From positions 308,064 to 368,855 of the forward strand of contig KE159538.1 of NCBI GenBank assembly GCA_000403215.2: a stretch of 60,792 bases of DNA, read 5' to 3'. Within the stretch, counting starts at the first letter, position 1. Each line of letters opens with the position of its first letter. The stretch is from Lachnospiraceae bacterium A4. GTDB lineage: Bacteria; Bacillota; Clostridia; Lachnospirales; Lachnospiraceae. The notes under the pieces were generated by a model. The model was not told the DNA's origin. It worked only from the letters and a program-made list of their open reading frames with translations, and made no database searches. The translations under genes and the position numbers were made by a program. Of the stretch, positions 28,535-36,171 are shown piece by piece.

Positions 28535-28573
28535 GGCTTGTGTGGAGCAAGCCTATCTCGCTGTGGAGGCGAG
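28535..28573 (+). repeat. Left hairpin pair with loop TGTGGAG
   Basis: Hairpin L1: GGCTTG-TGTGGAG-CAAGCC (28535-28553). Hairpin L2: CTCGC-TGTGGAG-GCGAG (28557-28573). The two stems differ but the 7-nt loops are identical and are the exact reverse complement of the loops in the array at 38026-38117. Confidence 0.85.
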
Positions 28574-28688
28574 TTATTTTTGGAGGTGGCTACAGAATCA
28601 AATCTGAGTGCTGTAAAAATATTATATTCTATAATGTGATATAAATATAGTCAGAACATTTATTTGGATATGCTTATTGATAAAATTA

Positions 28689-28717
28689 TTGACATAGATT
28701 CATAGATGTGTCATAAT
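28689..28717 (+). promoter_or_regulatory. Promoter of antitoxin-like RNA 3
   Basis: TTGACA (28689-28694), 17-nt spacer, CATAAT (28712-28717). Confidence 0.7.
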
Positions 28718-28723
28718 GTTAAT

Positions 28724-28829
28724 AGCTAATAAATAAAAAGGTACTACCCGTAGAGCAAGCGGTTAGTCCCAAATTGAATATAGTTAAAAGATTATAACCG
28801 CATCAGATTGGAGCCTGGGCGGTTATTTT
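28724..28829 (+). ncRNA. Antisense RNA of type I toxin-like locus 3
   Basis: It runs from the promoter above to a terminator of 8 bp (ATAACCGC with GCGGTTAT, 28794-28826, plus T residues). Its 5' end (GGTACTACC at 28740 and GCGGTTAGTCC at 28759) is repeated, inverted in the DNA, at the start of the convergent toxin transcript (29011-29019 and 28989-29000), so both RNAs carry the same 5' motif in sense. Confidence 0.7.
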
Positions 28830-28906
28830 CGTTTGCCGATTTGATAAAACAAATTGGCGACTGCACATATTACAAGTATCAACTGTAAAGTTTCACTTAT
28901 AGTCAT
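28823..28906 (-). CDS. Small hydrophobic type I toxin-like peptide 3 (27 aa)
   Basis: ATG 28906 follows GAAGGAGGGGA. The product starts MTISETLQLILVICAV and ends YQIGKRK: one membrane helix with a short basic end, very like TxpA/BsrH and holin-like toxins. The minus-strand promoter has TTGACA at 29048-29053 and TACAAT at 29026-29031. The sequence is shorter than copies 1 and 2 and unlike them, though the RNA architecture is the same. Confidence 0.7.
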   Translation of the reverse strand: MTISETLQLILVICAVANLFYQIGKRK

Positions 28907-29025
28907 AACTGCAATCCCCTCCTTCACTTAGTATTTCTTCAGAGAAGATTATCTATGTAAACAGAGGGTATCAGTCCCTCTGAGAGAAGGACTAACCGCC
29001 TACCACTTTAGGTAGTACCACAATT

Positions 29026-29053
29026 ATTGTAACATACTATAAGATATTGTCAA
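29026..29053 (-). promoter_or_regulatory. Promoter of toxin-like gene 3
   Basis: On the minus strand TTGACA (29048-29053), 16-nt spacer, TACAAT (29026-29031). Confidence 0.6.
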
Positions 29054-29173
29054 TTCTTATATTATTTTAATCATGTGGGTAAATAGAAATAAGAAACGCC
29101 CATGTTTGTAATAAACATGAGTGTTTCCATTGTTACTACTCTTCTACCCACTGATGATCAGACTCCAAGTTTG

Positions 29174-29353
29174 CTATTGTTGTTCTTCTCGACTATTGTG
29201 TTCAAAGAAAGAACCTGAAATATCAAATCCTTTCAAAAGCCCAAAGTGTATATGGAATTCTTTTGTGTCCTTTGCCAGAACTAGACTTCCAATAAAACAT
29301 ACAGCAATAAGCAATAGAATCACAATAGTCACTGTTGTAATTATTTCTCCCAT
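29174..29353 (-). CDS. Single-TM small membrane protein (59 aa)
   Basis: ATG 29353 follows AGGAAGGAGGTG. An N-terminal membrane helix (TVTIVILLLIAVCFIGSLVL) is followed by a soluble tail with KEFHIHFGLLKGFDISGSFF. An imperfect hairpin with ATGTTT/AAACAT at about 29091-29130 could terminate it. It may be another toxin-like or exclusion peptide; the family is not recognised. Confidence 0.55.
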   Translation of the reverse strand: MGEIITTVTIVILLLIAVCFIGSLVLAKDTKEFHIHFGLLKGFDISGSFFEHNSREEQQ

Positions 29354-29705
29354 TCTTCACCTCCTTCCTGTACTAATATACAAGAAAAGGAGATAAGACT
29401 GGGAGAATCCCAAGATGTGTTTATACACTAGAATATCTTTCGTCCTTTCTGGTACTATGTACCTCAGTAGATTTTGTGCATAGCACTCCCACAGACATTT
29501 TTGCCAAGTATATTACCCTAGTGGTGACTAAGATGTGGTGTCATAGTCGTATATATACTTGATTTGTATTATACTATATTTTGTCAGAAATTGACACAAA
29601 AAATTTATGAATTATTTAACAAATAAACCATCAAAATATTTACAAATTCATTCCATTGTGCTACTCTGAAAATAACAAAATTTTAAATTTTTTGGAGGAA
29701 TTGGA
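29354..29705. other. Long leader of the 59-aa gene and gap
   Basis: On the minus strand a TATAAT box (29568-29573) would start a leader of about 200 nt before the 59-aa gene, with several short inverted repeats (for example GGGAGAATCCC). No gene is seen between it and the DUF262 gene on the plus strand. Confidence 0.4.
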
Positions 29706-30677
29706 ATGGATTACACATGTAGAACTAAAACATTACAGGCATTGACAAAAGCTATAGATAAAGGAACCATTCTTTTGTCACATAAGCTGCAGCGTCCAGA
29801 GGGACAATGGAATCGCAGACAGAAAACAGATCTGATTGATTCTCTACTCCGCAAGTACCCAATTAATCCGACTTATGCGATCAAAGAGGTCGGAATATCT
29901 TCTGTAATTGACGGTGTACAGCGTTTAAGCTGTGTTCGTGATTTTCTTTCAGATAAGTTTGCGTTATCAAAAGATATGGAACCTGTAATGGTTAATAATG
30001 AAGAAAAGTCTTTAGCTGGACTGAAATTCAGTAAATTAGATGACGATACCAAGGATGCGATACTTAATTCAGAATTACAGATGTATGAGCTAACTGATTG
30101 TACCGAAAAAGATGTTCGTGAAATGTTCCGTCGTCAGAATGCGGGTAAACCTCTAAATGGCAAGCAACTTCGTGTTATACATGAATCTGATGAATTTAGC
30201 GAGATTGTTTACTCTCTTGCCACTCACCCATTTATGGACAAACTTATGACAAAAGCGCAGCGTAAAAACGGTACTGACAGGGATTTAATTATCCAGACAT
30301 TGATGCTGATCGAAACCAATCAGGAAAATGATTTTACTTCATTCAGGACAAATGACATGGACATTTTTGTAATGGATCATTCCGATTCTATTTCGCAAGA
30401 TAAAGTTGATATGCTGGAGTCGGCGTTGGATAAATATGACGAGTCATTTGAAAAGATAAAAATGCCTGTGACTTCTGTTTCATTTATACTTTACAGTGGA
30501 TATAGGATTGTCAAGGATAATAAGGATTTCTCTAAGCTAGTGGAGTTGATTGATGAATTCTTGACAGGTTATGATTCCAATGAAAAATATAAGCAGTATG
30601 TACAGTCTGGTACTAGCTCGAGTGAAAATGTACGTGGAAGACTTGACTGGTGGAGAAATAAGATTAAGACTTTGTAA
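29706..30677 (+). CDS. DUF262 (GmrSD-N/ParB-like) domain protein
   Basis: 323 aa. The N-terminal 100 residues have the DUF262 layout: HKLQRPEGQWNRRQKTDLID (target loop), LLRKYPINP, then SVIDGVQRLSCVRDFL, where the family usually has DGQQR. Residues 140-200 continue with FRRQNAGKPLNGKQLR. DUF262 domains are found in restriction of modified DNA (GmrSD) and in other defence systems and are thought to hydrolyse nucleotides. Here the HNH partner domain is absent, so it may be a stand-alone regulator or defence protein. TTTGGAGG precedes the ATG. Confidence 0.8.
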   Translation: MDYTCRTKTLQALTKAIDKGTILLSHKLQRPEGQWNRRQKTDLIDSLLRKYPINPTYAIKEVGISSVIDGVQRLSCVRDFLSDKFALSKDMEPVMVNNEEKSLAGLKFSKLDDDTKDAILNSELQMYELTDCTEKDVREMFRRQNAGKPLNGKQLRVIHESDEFSEIVYSLATHPFMDKLMTKAQRKNGTDRDLIIQTLMLIETNQENDFTSFRTNDMDIFVMDHSDSISQDKVDMLESALDKYDESFEKIKMPVTSVSFILYSGYRIVKDNKDFSKLVELIDEFLTGYDSNEKYKQYVQSGTSSSENVRGRLDWWRNKIKTL

Positions 30678-30689
30678 TTATTTATTTTT

Positions 30690-30720
30690 GTCAGGAAGTA
30701 TATAATGACTTCCTGACTTT
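30690..30720 (+). terminator. Terminator after DUF262 gene
   Basis: GTCAGGAAGT pairs with ACTTCCTGAC (10 bp, 8-nt loop), followed by TTTTAT. Confidence 0.8.
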
Positions 30721-30810
30721 TATGGTCGAAATTTATATATTCCTATAGATTTTTGAAAAAATATGGTATATAATATTATTTATTATATGTATATAAAGGA
30801 GACATATATT

Positions 30811-31332
30811 ATGAATAATATTTATGAACCAGATACAAAGTTTAATAAAATCTTTATGTTTATAGGTAATACAATAACAATAACAACTGGTTGTATTGGG
30901 GTTATATCATGGATTATTACTCAAATAACTAAAAACATCCCTCAAGTACCCACTTGGTTATCTATTACTTTTAAGTATTTATTTCACTTCTGTGTTGTTG
31001 CATTTATATTTGGAATTATATTTATATTAATACGAATTATTTATGTTGGGATAAAATCAAAATCTGAATCATTATATATTCAACGTAAAACAACAGAATT
31101 TTTACACAGGCATCTGATTCATAAAATTCGGAATAACATCGTTGAATTAGAGCCTTTATCACTAAAATTACAAAAGTTTTCAAAGGAAAACAACTCAGAT
31201 GCAATTTCTGAGTGTTATAATAAAGAACTAGAAATACTGTCAAAAAACTTAAAAGGTTATGTTAATTCTTTAGCCCAATATTTAACAGATTACAGAGGTT
31301 CAATATTGGATCTTCAAATCTACATAAAATAA
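30811..31332 (+). CDS. Two-TM membrane protein
   Basis: ATG 30811 (MNNIYEPDTK) after AAAGGAGA. Two membrane helices (about residues 13-36 and 50-76), then a helical cytosolic domain of about 95 residues. This helix-pair-plus-effector layout resembles small defence or exclusion proteins, but no named domain is recognised. It lies next to the DUF262 gene and may act with it (inference). Confidence 0.6.
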   Translation: MNNIYEPDTKFNKIFMFIGNTITITTGCIGVISWIITQITKNIPQVPTWLSITFKYLFHFCVVAFIFGIIFILIRIIYVGIKSKSESLYIQRKTTEFLHRHLIHKIRNNIVELEPLSLKLQKFSKENNSDAISECYNKELEILSKNLKGYVNSLAQYLTDYRGSILDLQIYIK

Positions 31333-31448
31333 ATGAGTCGAAATTTTGTTGTTATTTCGTTCTTTTTCAGTATTCGAAGATCTAGCCAGTGTAATAATTT
31401 CTTAACTTCTATATCATACGGTTCTGTTGTTTTTGTTATATCAGAAGA

Positions 31449-32189
31449 TTAAACTATTTCTTCATCCGATATAATTGTTAGTGTTGTTGTATAACCAAAA
31501 TAATAATCTTCTGAAATAGATACAGTACATTTTAAATATGAATACCTTTTGTTAAGTGAATATATAATACTTGATCTATAATACCCATTCATTATTACAT
31601 TTGTCCTAGTATTTCCATAAGAATCTTTAACTGTATTCATATATTGTAAATGTTGGCTTTTATTTAGAACATTCTGACCAAATAAGTTAGCTTTTTCAGC
31701 AATAACTTTACCTATAAATAAAGTATCATCTTTTATAGTAAAATTTTGACCATCAGAAATTAAACTTTCCACAATTTCTCTTGAAAAGTAATTTCTGCCA
31801 TCAATTGTTACCATAGAGTTATTTTTGTTTATAGCAATATCTTGTGCGTCCATACACAATCCTAAATTATTATAAGAAATAACAGGATTATCAATTAATT
31901 GTGATTCAAGGTTAGTATTTATATTCTTCTATTCCATATAATCTACAAAATATTGTGAGTTTAGAGCTTTCAGTGTTTCATTCTCATTTATTAATTTATT
32001 ATATTGTGCAATAAAATCGTCAATACTGTTTACTGTCACAGTATTATTATCACCATTAACTGTTGTTACCTGAGAATATAATTGTTGTACCGCATTTTTC
32101 TCTCCTGTATTTCTTCCAATGAATGTAGCATTAACTGTTGCGACCGCCCCAATAATTGCTACAATAATTGTTACTGTATTCTTTTTCAT
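31449..32189 (-). pseudogene. Membrane-anchored surface/stress-type protein interrupted by one amber codon
   Basis: Two ORFs in one frame are separated by a single TAG (31929-31931) and no other lesion: the frame from 32189 to 31449 is 247 codons. The first part has a membrane anchor (IIVAIIGAVATVNATFIG) and a helical linker; after the TAG the frame reads on through SQLIDNPVISYNNLGLCMD, INKNNSMVTIDGRNYF and SDGQNFTIKDDTLFIGKV, a well-formed domain common in clostridial phage membrane proteins. Either a recent nonsense mutation or a recoded or suppressed stop. The second part has no good ribosome site. Confidence 0.6.
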
Positions 32190-32272
32190 ATGTATTTTTC
32201 CTTTTTTTATTTTTTGTTATAAAATCATACTACTTATATAATTAATAAGTAAATCTATTTAATAAAAAACAA

Positions 32273-33475
32273 TTATTTACGGTTTATTTCTTTATTATCA
32301 GGATAAGATATGTAGTAATCATTTTCTATACCACTTATATGTTGTAAATCAAAAGTTTTGTTGTCTATATTTATATAATGAGAATTTATAGAAGATATTT
32401 TGAATTGGACATTTCTTACTTCAGAAGAAATTATTTTTTCATCAAAACCATTAAAAATGTTAAATTCGGTATAAAACTCCATATTACATGATTTGTTAGG
32501 AAAAAAACATATTGGAATATCCAAAATTTTTCCAGGTGGAATTATCTCATTGACATAATATTCTATCCTATCTTTATTTAAATTAGCATTAATCATAATT
32601 CCATATACACCATAAAAACCTTCGTTACCTCCTATCGCATCTATTTCAGTTTTATTATTATATAAATATACTTGGCAAAGGTTTTGAGAATCTTGTACTA
32701 TTTCATCTATTTTTACTTCACAAAAAGGTCTAATTGTAATATATTCGTTTTCAGAAATATCAGGAAATTTTATAACTTTATTATTATCAAGAAACTCAAC
32801 AGTAATTGAATCACTTGCTTGTAATTTGGGTATTCTTACAATTAAATCTTCTGCATTAAAATATTTAGATAATATATTCTCTGTATCCTTTATTAACAAT
32901 TCTATATTATATGCATTGCTCCATCCATGATTACACACTGTTAAAAAAATTTTTTCATAATCTGTACATAAAGAAACACTTATATACGGTTGTGATATAG
33001 GAATAATGTTATTTGCAACAATACTAAATTTGTTAACTTTGACTTCATGATCTGTAGGATTACTTATATTCAGTATAAAAACACAGTTCTCCTCAAAATA
33101 ATATTTTTCTTTATCTTCAGATAAATCTGTATAATCTTTAATATATACATTTTTAAATCTATCATCTGATAGAATTGCATAATCTAATTTTAAATTATTT
33201 ATATTAATATTAGCATTATATTCAGTATTAATGCTATCTTTGTTAGTGGAACTTTCTTTTAATCTGTGATTATCTACAACATTGATAGTATTATCACCAT
33301 CTCCATGAATTATAATTCCATTACCACTATTTTTTTGTATATAATCATCGCTGGTTTTGGTATTAACTAATGTATAAACGCCCACTATTATTGTCATAAC
33401 ACTAGCAATAACTGTAATTAATTTTATTATTTTTTTCAATTTCAAATTTGATTTTTTTCTTTTTGTTTTTTTCAT
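32273..33475 (-). CDS. Membrane-anchored extracellular protein (400 aa)
   Basis: ATG 33475 (MKKTKRKKS) with AGAGGA upstream. A very basic N terminus is followed by one membrane helix (LITVIASVMTIIVGVYTLV) and a long exported beta-rich domain, with NGIIIHGDGDNTINVVDN just outside the membrane. Probably anchored in the membrane and exposed outside. It is a candidate surface-modifying or superinfection-exclusion gene; function not recognised. It is next to the amber-interrupted gene and shares its orientation. Confidence 0.6.
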   Translation of the reverse strand: MKKTKRKKSNLKLKKIIKLITVIASVMTIIVGVYTLVNTKTSDDYIQKNSGNGIIIHGDGDNTINVVDNHRLKESSTNKDSINTEYNANININNLKLDYAILSDDRFKNVYIKDYTDLSEDKEKYYFEENCVFILNISNPTDHEVKVNKFSIVANNIIPISQPYISVSLCTDYEKIFLTVCNHGWSNAYNIELLIKDTENILSKYFNAEDLIVRIPKLQASDSITVEFLDNNKVIKFPDISENEYITIRPFCEVKIDEIVQDSQNLCQVYLYNNKTEIDAIGGNEGFYGVYGIMINANLNKDRIEYYVNEIIPPGKILDIPICFFPNKSCNMEFYTEFNIFNGFDEKIISSEVRNVQFKISSINSHYINIDNKTFDLQHISGIENDYYISYPDNKEINRK

Positions 33476-33578
33476 TTTAATCCTCTTCAAAAATGAAATA
33501 TATCGTAGCTCTGTTATTAGGTATCTGTCCGATACCTGCTTCGCTTGTTATTATTTTGTTGTGCTATATTAGTAGATC

Positions 33579-33695
33579 CTAAGAGATTAAATTTACTAAT
33601 TTATTACCAATAGTTTTAAAAGTTCTATACAAAAAGAAAACTGTTATAACTATAAGTATTATTAGAAATACTAGTAAAATCATAAATGATATCAT
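33579..33695 (-). CDS. Single-TM micro-protein (38 aa)
   Basis: ATG 33695 after AAAAGGAGATTG. The product is MISFMILLVFLIILIVITVF plus a short polar tail (TIGNKLVNLIS). It resembles small regulatory or toxin-like membrane peptides. Confidence 0.55.
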   Translation of the reverse strand: MISFMILLVFLIILIVITVFFLYRTFKTIGNKLVNLIS

Positions 33696-33906
33696 GTATT
33701 CAATCTCCTTTTTCTTCTAAAGCATGATATAGTTTACCATATTATAACAACTTGTGAAAGTCTGAACATTAATTCGACATATTTATAATATACTATTCAA
33801 GACAATTAACAGTTCTGTTGATTTGTTTTGGATATTTGTTTAGTGACAGTGCCTTGGAAAAGATTTTAGACTACTGCTCTGTTGACCATAAGAGAAAAAA
33901 TAATGC

Positions 33907-33958
33907 TTGACTTTTGGTTATCCAAATGTTAGTACTAGATTGTAAGTTTTGGATAACC
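33907..33958 (+). promoter_or_regulatory. Promoter and operator of the RHH gene
   Basis: TTGACT (33907-33912), 17-nt spacer, TAGTAC (33930-33935). An inverted repeat GGTTATCCAAA (33916-33926) / TTTGGATAACC (33948-33958) straddles the -10 box, the pattern expected of an autoregulated ribbon-helix-helix protein. Confidence 0.6.
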
Positions 33959-33974
33959 GAAAGTAGGTGTGAAT

Positions 33975-34157
33975 ATGTCTAATAAAATGGGACGACCTCT
34001 TTCTGATAATCCATGTAGGAATCCTATTGGATGCAAAATAACAGATGAAGAATTGCTTAGACTGGATAAGTATTGTAAGGAAAACAACACAACAAAGTCT
34101 GATGTAATTAAGAAATCTATTGCTCCAATCATAAATCCTAAATCAGAAAGTGAATAA
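33975..34157 (+). CDS. Ribbon-helix-helix (CopG-type) DNA-binding protein (60 aa)
   Basis: ATG 33975 (MSNKMGRPLSDNP). The pattern is RHH-like: GCKITDEELLRLDKYCKENN then TTKSDVIKKSI. A likely DNA-binding regulator that could bind the inverted repeat at its own promoter. Its transcript ends in a hairpin whose loop is antisense to the antirepressor leader, so one operon would produce both a protein and an RNA regulator. Confidence 0.7.
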   Translation: MSNKMGRPLSDNPCRNPIGCKITDEELLRLDKYCKENNTTKSDVIKKSIAPIINPKSESE

Positions 34158-34161
34158 AGAA

Positions 34162-34205
34162 TGAGAATCACTCTCCTACCGTCCAAAGTATTGAAGTGAT
34201 TCTCA
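34162..34205 (+). ncRNA. Terminator-like hairpin with antisense loop (c4-like)
   Basis: Perfect 11-bp stem (TGAGAATCACT with AGTGATTCTCA) and a 22-nt loop starting CTCCTACC. Loop bases 34178-34190 (ACCGTCCAAAGTA) are an exact reverse complement of 34907-34919 in the antirepressor leader; the CTCC in the loop can also pair with a GGAG site there. No strong T-run follows, so it may be a stable 3' UTR element and not a terminator. Confidence 0.6.
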
Positions 34206-34247
34206 CAAGCCTGTTTCCAGACATTTTCATTCTACTCTAAGTTTATC

Positions 34248-34751
34248 TTAAAATGGGCAGCCGTTTATTGGACGATCATAGTCTTTAAGTTGTTTTTCAA
34301 TCCACATTTTATATAAATCTATGTCAATAGTTTTTTCACAATATAATTTAAATATATCACACCATTTAGAAAAAAAGACTTGGAAGTTTTCATCTTCATG
34401 TAAAGTTAATATGACAGATTTAGTATCTGTGTTTATAACATCAATAATTGGAATTGTTGCTTTATCTTCATACCGAACATCTAATAAAGAAATAAATAAT
34501 TTGAAAAGATCCTTGTATGTCGTAATATGACTATCTGATACCATATTATCATTTAATCCACAAAGCCAATCTATTGAAATATTATAATTCTGAGCAATGT
34601 TCATAATCATGTCAAGAGATGGAGTCTTTACCCCTGTTTCATAAGAAGATACACTAACTGTTGATACATTAATACTTTCGGCGAATTCTTTCTGTGTTAA
34701 TCCCTTATTGACACGTAACTCTTTTATACGTTCTGATAATATACTGTTCAT
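34248..34751 (-). CDS. XRE-family repressor (CI-like)
   Basis: ATG 34751 (MNSILSERIK) after GGAGGG; the longer upstream start has no site. Residues 5-60 are a classical HTH_3 domain (GLTQKEFAESINVSTVSVSS, YETGVKTPSLDMI). The C-terminal 100 residues have no LexA-type peptidase, so inactivation would not be RecA-like self-cleavage. It faces the antirepressor gene, with direct-repeat operators in between. It is probably the lysogeny repressor. Confidence 0.8.
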   Translation of the reverse strand: MNSILSERIKELRVNKGLTQKEFAESINVSTVSVSSYETGVKTPSLDMIMNIAQNYNISIDWLCGLNDNMVSDSHITTYKDLFKLFISLLDVRYEDKATIPIIDVINTDTKSVILTLHEDENFQVFFSKWCDIFKLYCEKTIDIDLYKMWIEKQLKDYDRPINGCPF

Positions 34752-34812
34752 ATTAACCCTCCTTTTGTCTTTATAAGCCATCATACCATATATTTAAATA
34801 TAAAGCAATGAT

Positions 34813-34855
34813 TTTAACCAACAGTATTGACATTTAACCATCAGTATGCTATATT
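34813..34855 (+). promoter_or_regulatory. Promoter of the antirepressor with two operator repeats
   Basis: TTGACA (34827-34832), 17-nt spacer, TATATT (34850-34855). Two direct repeats TTTAACCAACAGTAT (34813-34827) and TTTAACCATCAGTAT (34833-34847), 20 bp apart (about two helical turns), overlap the -35 box and spacer. Probable binding sites of the XRE repressor. Confidence 0.75.
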
Positions 34856-34885
34856 AACTATAAAAAAGGAGGTGCAACTTTTATT

Positions 34886-34957
34886 ATACTAAACAGAACC
34901 ACTGGTTACTTTGGACGGTCACACAGGGTTCTGTTCGCTCACTACTGTCGCCAGTAG
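34886..34957 (+). other. Structured leader of the antirepressor with possible leader peptide
   Basis: The leader has AAGGAGGTG (34866-34874) far from the antirepressor start, an open frame of 23 codons (ATA start, low confidence) and hairpins AGAACC/GGTTCT and CTACTG/CAGTAG. The 13-nt antisense target (34907-34919) lies in the loop of the first hairpin. Pairing with the RHH-operon hairpin could change leader folding or translation. Confidence 0.45.
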
Positions 34958-35017
34958 GGTAAATTTATTATACCTTATTTGCGATGGAATTACAACAAAT
35001 TATTGGAGGTATATTGG

Positions 35018-35815
35018 ATGAACGAATTAAAAATTTTTAGCAACACAGAGTTTGGGAAGTTATCTGTAAATAATACAGAAAATGGAATTTACTTTTTTCT
35101 AGGAGAAGTATGTAGATGTCTTGGTTATACTAAACAAGCAAAAGGAAATACATATTTAAGAAAAGATAAAATTGAAAATATATGTGAAAGCCTTGAAATT
35201 AAAGGGTTGTCACCAAGTGACAACTTAGGAATTATTACATTAGACACTGATTTTGAGAATACTAGAATTACAGAAGATTCTTTATATGATCTAATACTTG
35301 AATCAAAAGCAAAGAATGCACGAAGATTTCGCAAATGGATCACAATGGAAGTTCTACCACAGATACGTCAAACTGGCGGTTATATTCCTATCCAAGAGGA
35401 AGAACCTAATGAAGTATTCCTTGCAAGAGCTGTTCAGATTGCAAATGAAACAATTAAGCGTAAAGACGAAATCATTGCAAACCAAAAGAAACGGATAGCA
35501 AATTTAGAAGAAACAGAAAAAGACTGGAAACTTCTTATGGATTGTAAAGGTACTTTTAGTGTAAATGAGATTGCACACTTTATCGGTATTGGTGAATATA
35601 AACTTTTTGCAAGAATGAGGGAAATTGGAATTCTGTTTAAAAATGAGAATGGTGATAATGTTCCTTATGAAAAACCTGTACATAAAGGTAAGTTTGCTTC
35701 TATCCCTGCTATCGCTCCTGATGGAACTGCCCATTTACAGACAAGAGTTTATCCAGATGGTATTTCTTACATAACTAAGCTGCTTCGTAAATATGGTTAT
35801 TTGGAGGTGGCGTAA
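35018..35815 (+). CDS. ant: Phage antirepressor (Bro-N plus KilA-C/ANT)
   Basis: ATG 35018 (MNELKIFSNTEFG) after TTGGAGGT. Residues 1-115 are a Bro-N domain (FFLGEVCRCLGYTKQA, RITEDSLYDLILESK, FRKWITMEVLPQIRQTGGY). A helical linker leads to a KilAC/ANT-type C terminus (FSVNEIAHFIGIGEYKLFAR, YPDGISYITKLL). Antirepressors inactivate phage repressors to trigger lytic growth. Control appears double: XRE operators on the promoter and an antisense loop on the leader. Confidence 0.9.
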   Translation: MNELKIFSNTEFGKLSVNNTENGIYFFLGEVCRCLGYTKQAKGNTYLRKDKIENICESLEIKGLSPSDNLGIITLDTDFENTRITEDSLYDLILESKAKNARRFRKWITMEVLPQIRQTGGYIPIQEEEPNEVFLARAVQIANETIKRKDEIIANQKKRIANLEETEKDWKLLMDCKGTFSVNEIAHFIGIGEYKLFARMREIGILFKNENGDNVPYEKPVHKGKFASIPAIAPDGTAHLQTRVYPDGISYITKLLRKYGYLEVA

Positions 35816-35988
35816 TGGAATACATAAAACTTATAGCATTGAACATTGACGACTTCTGTTCTTCCATTTTCTTTGAATATAATTATGCCGTGTCAGACAT
35901 TGAAAATGCTAAAAAGGACAAAAAAGATTTAGAATTAAAAGGATATGTATGTCTTATTGTGAAGACTACATCTAATATTAAGGTTTAA
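35815..35988 (+). CDS. Small acidic protein after the antirepressor (57 aa)
   Basis: The ATG overlaps the antirepressor stop by one base (taATG), so it is translationally coupled. The product begins MEYIKLIALNIDDFCSS; no motif. It ends before an inverted repeat AAAGAGA/TCTCTTT near 36025-36070 that may act as terminator. Confidence 0.6.
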   Translation: MEYIKLIALNIDDFCSSIFFEYNYAVSDIENAKKDKKDLELKGYVCLIVKTTSNIKV

Positions 35989-36171
35989 TTCATACATACA
36001 CATTCAAATAAATATAGAAATATGTAAAGAGATGGAACTAAATTGTTTGATTTGGCTCTGTCTCTTTGTGTACGCAGTAGAACTAATGTTTTGTATGGTA
36101 TTTTGTCATTAATTGCTGTATAATGTCATTATGGTAGAATATACCAAATTATAATTGATTGGGGATAAAGT

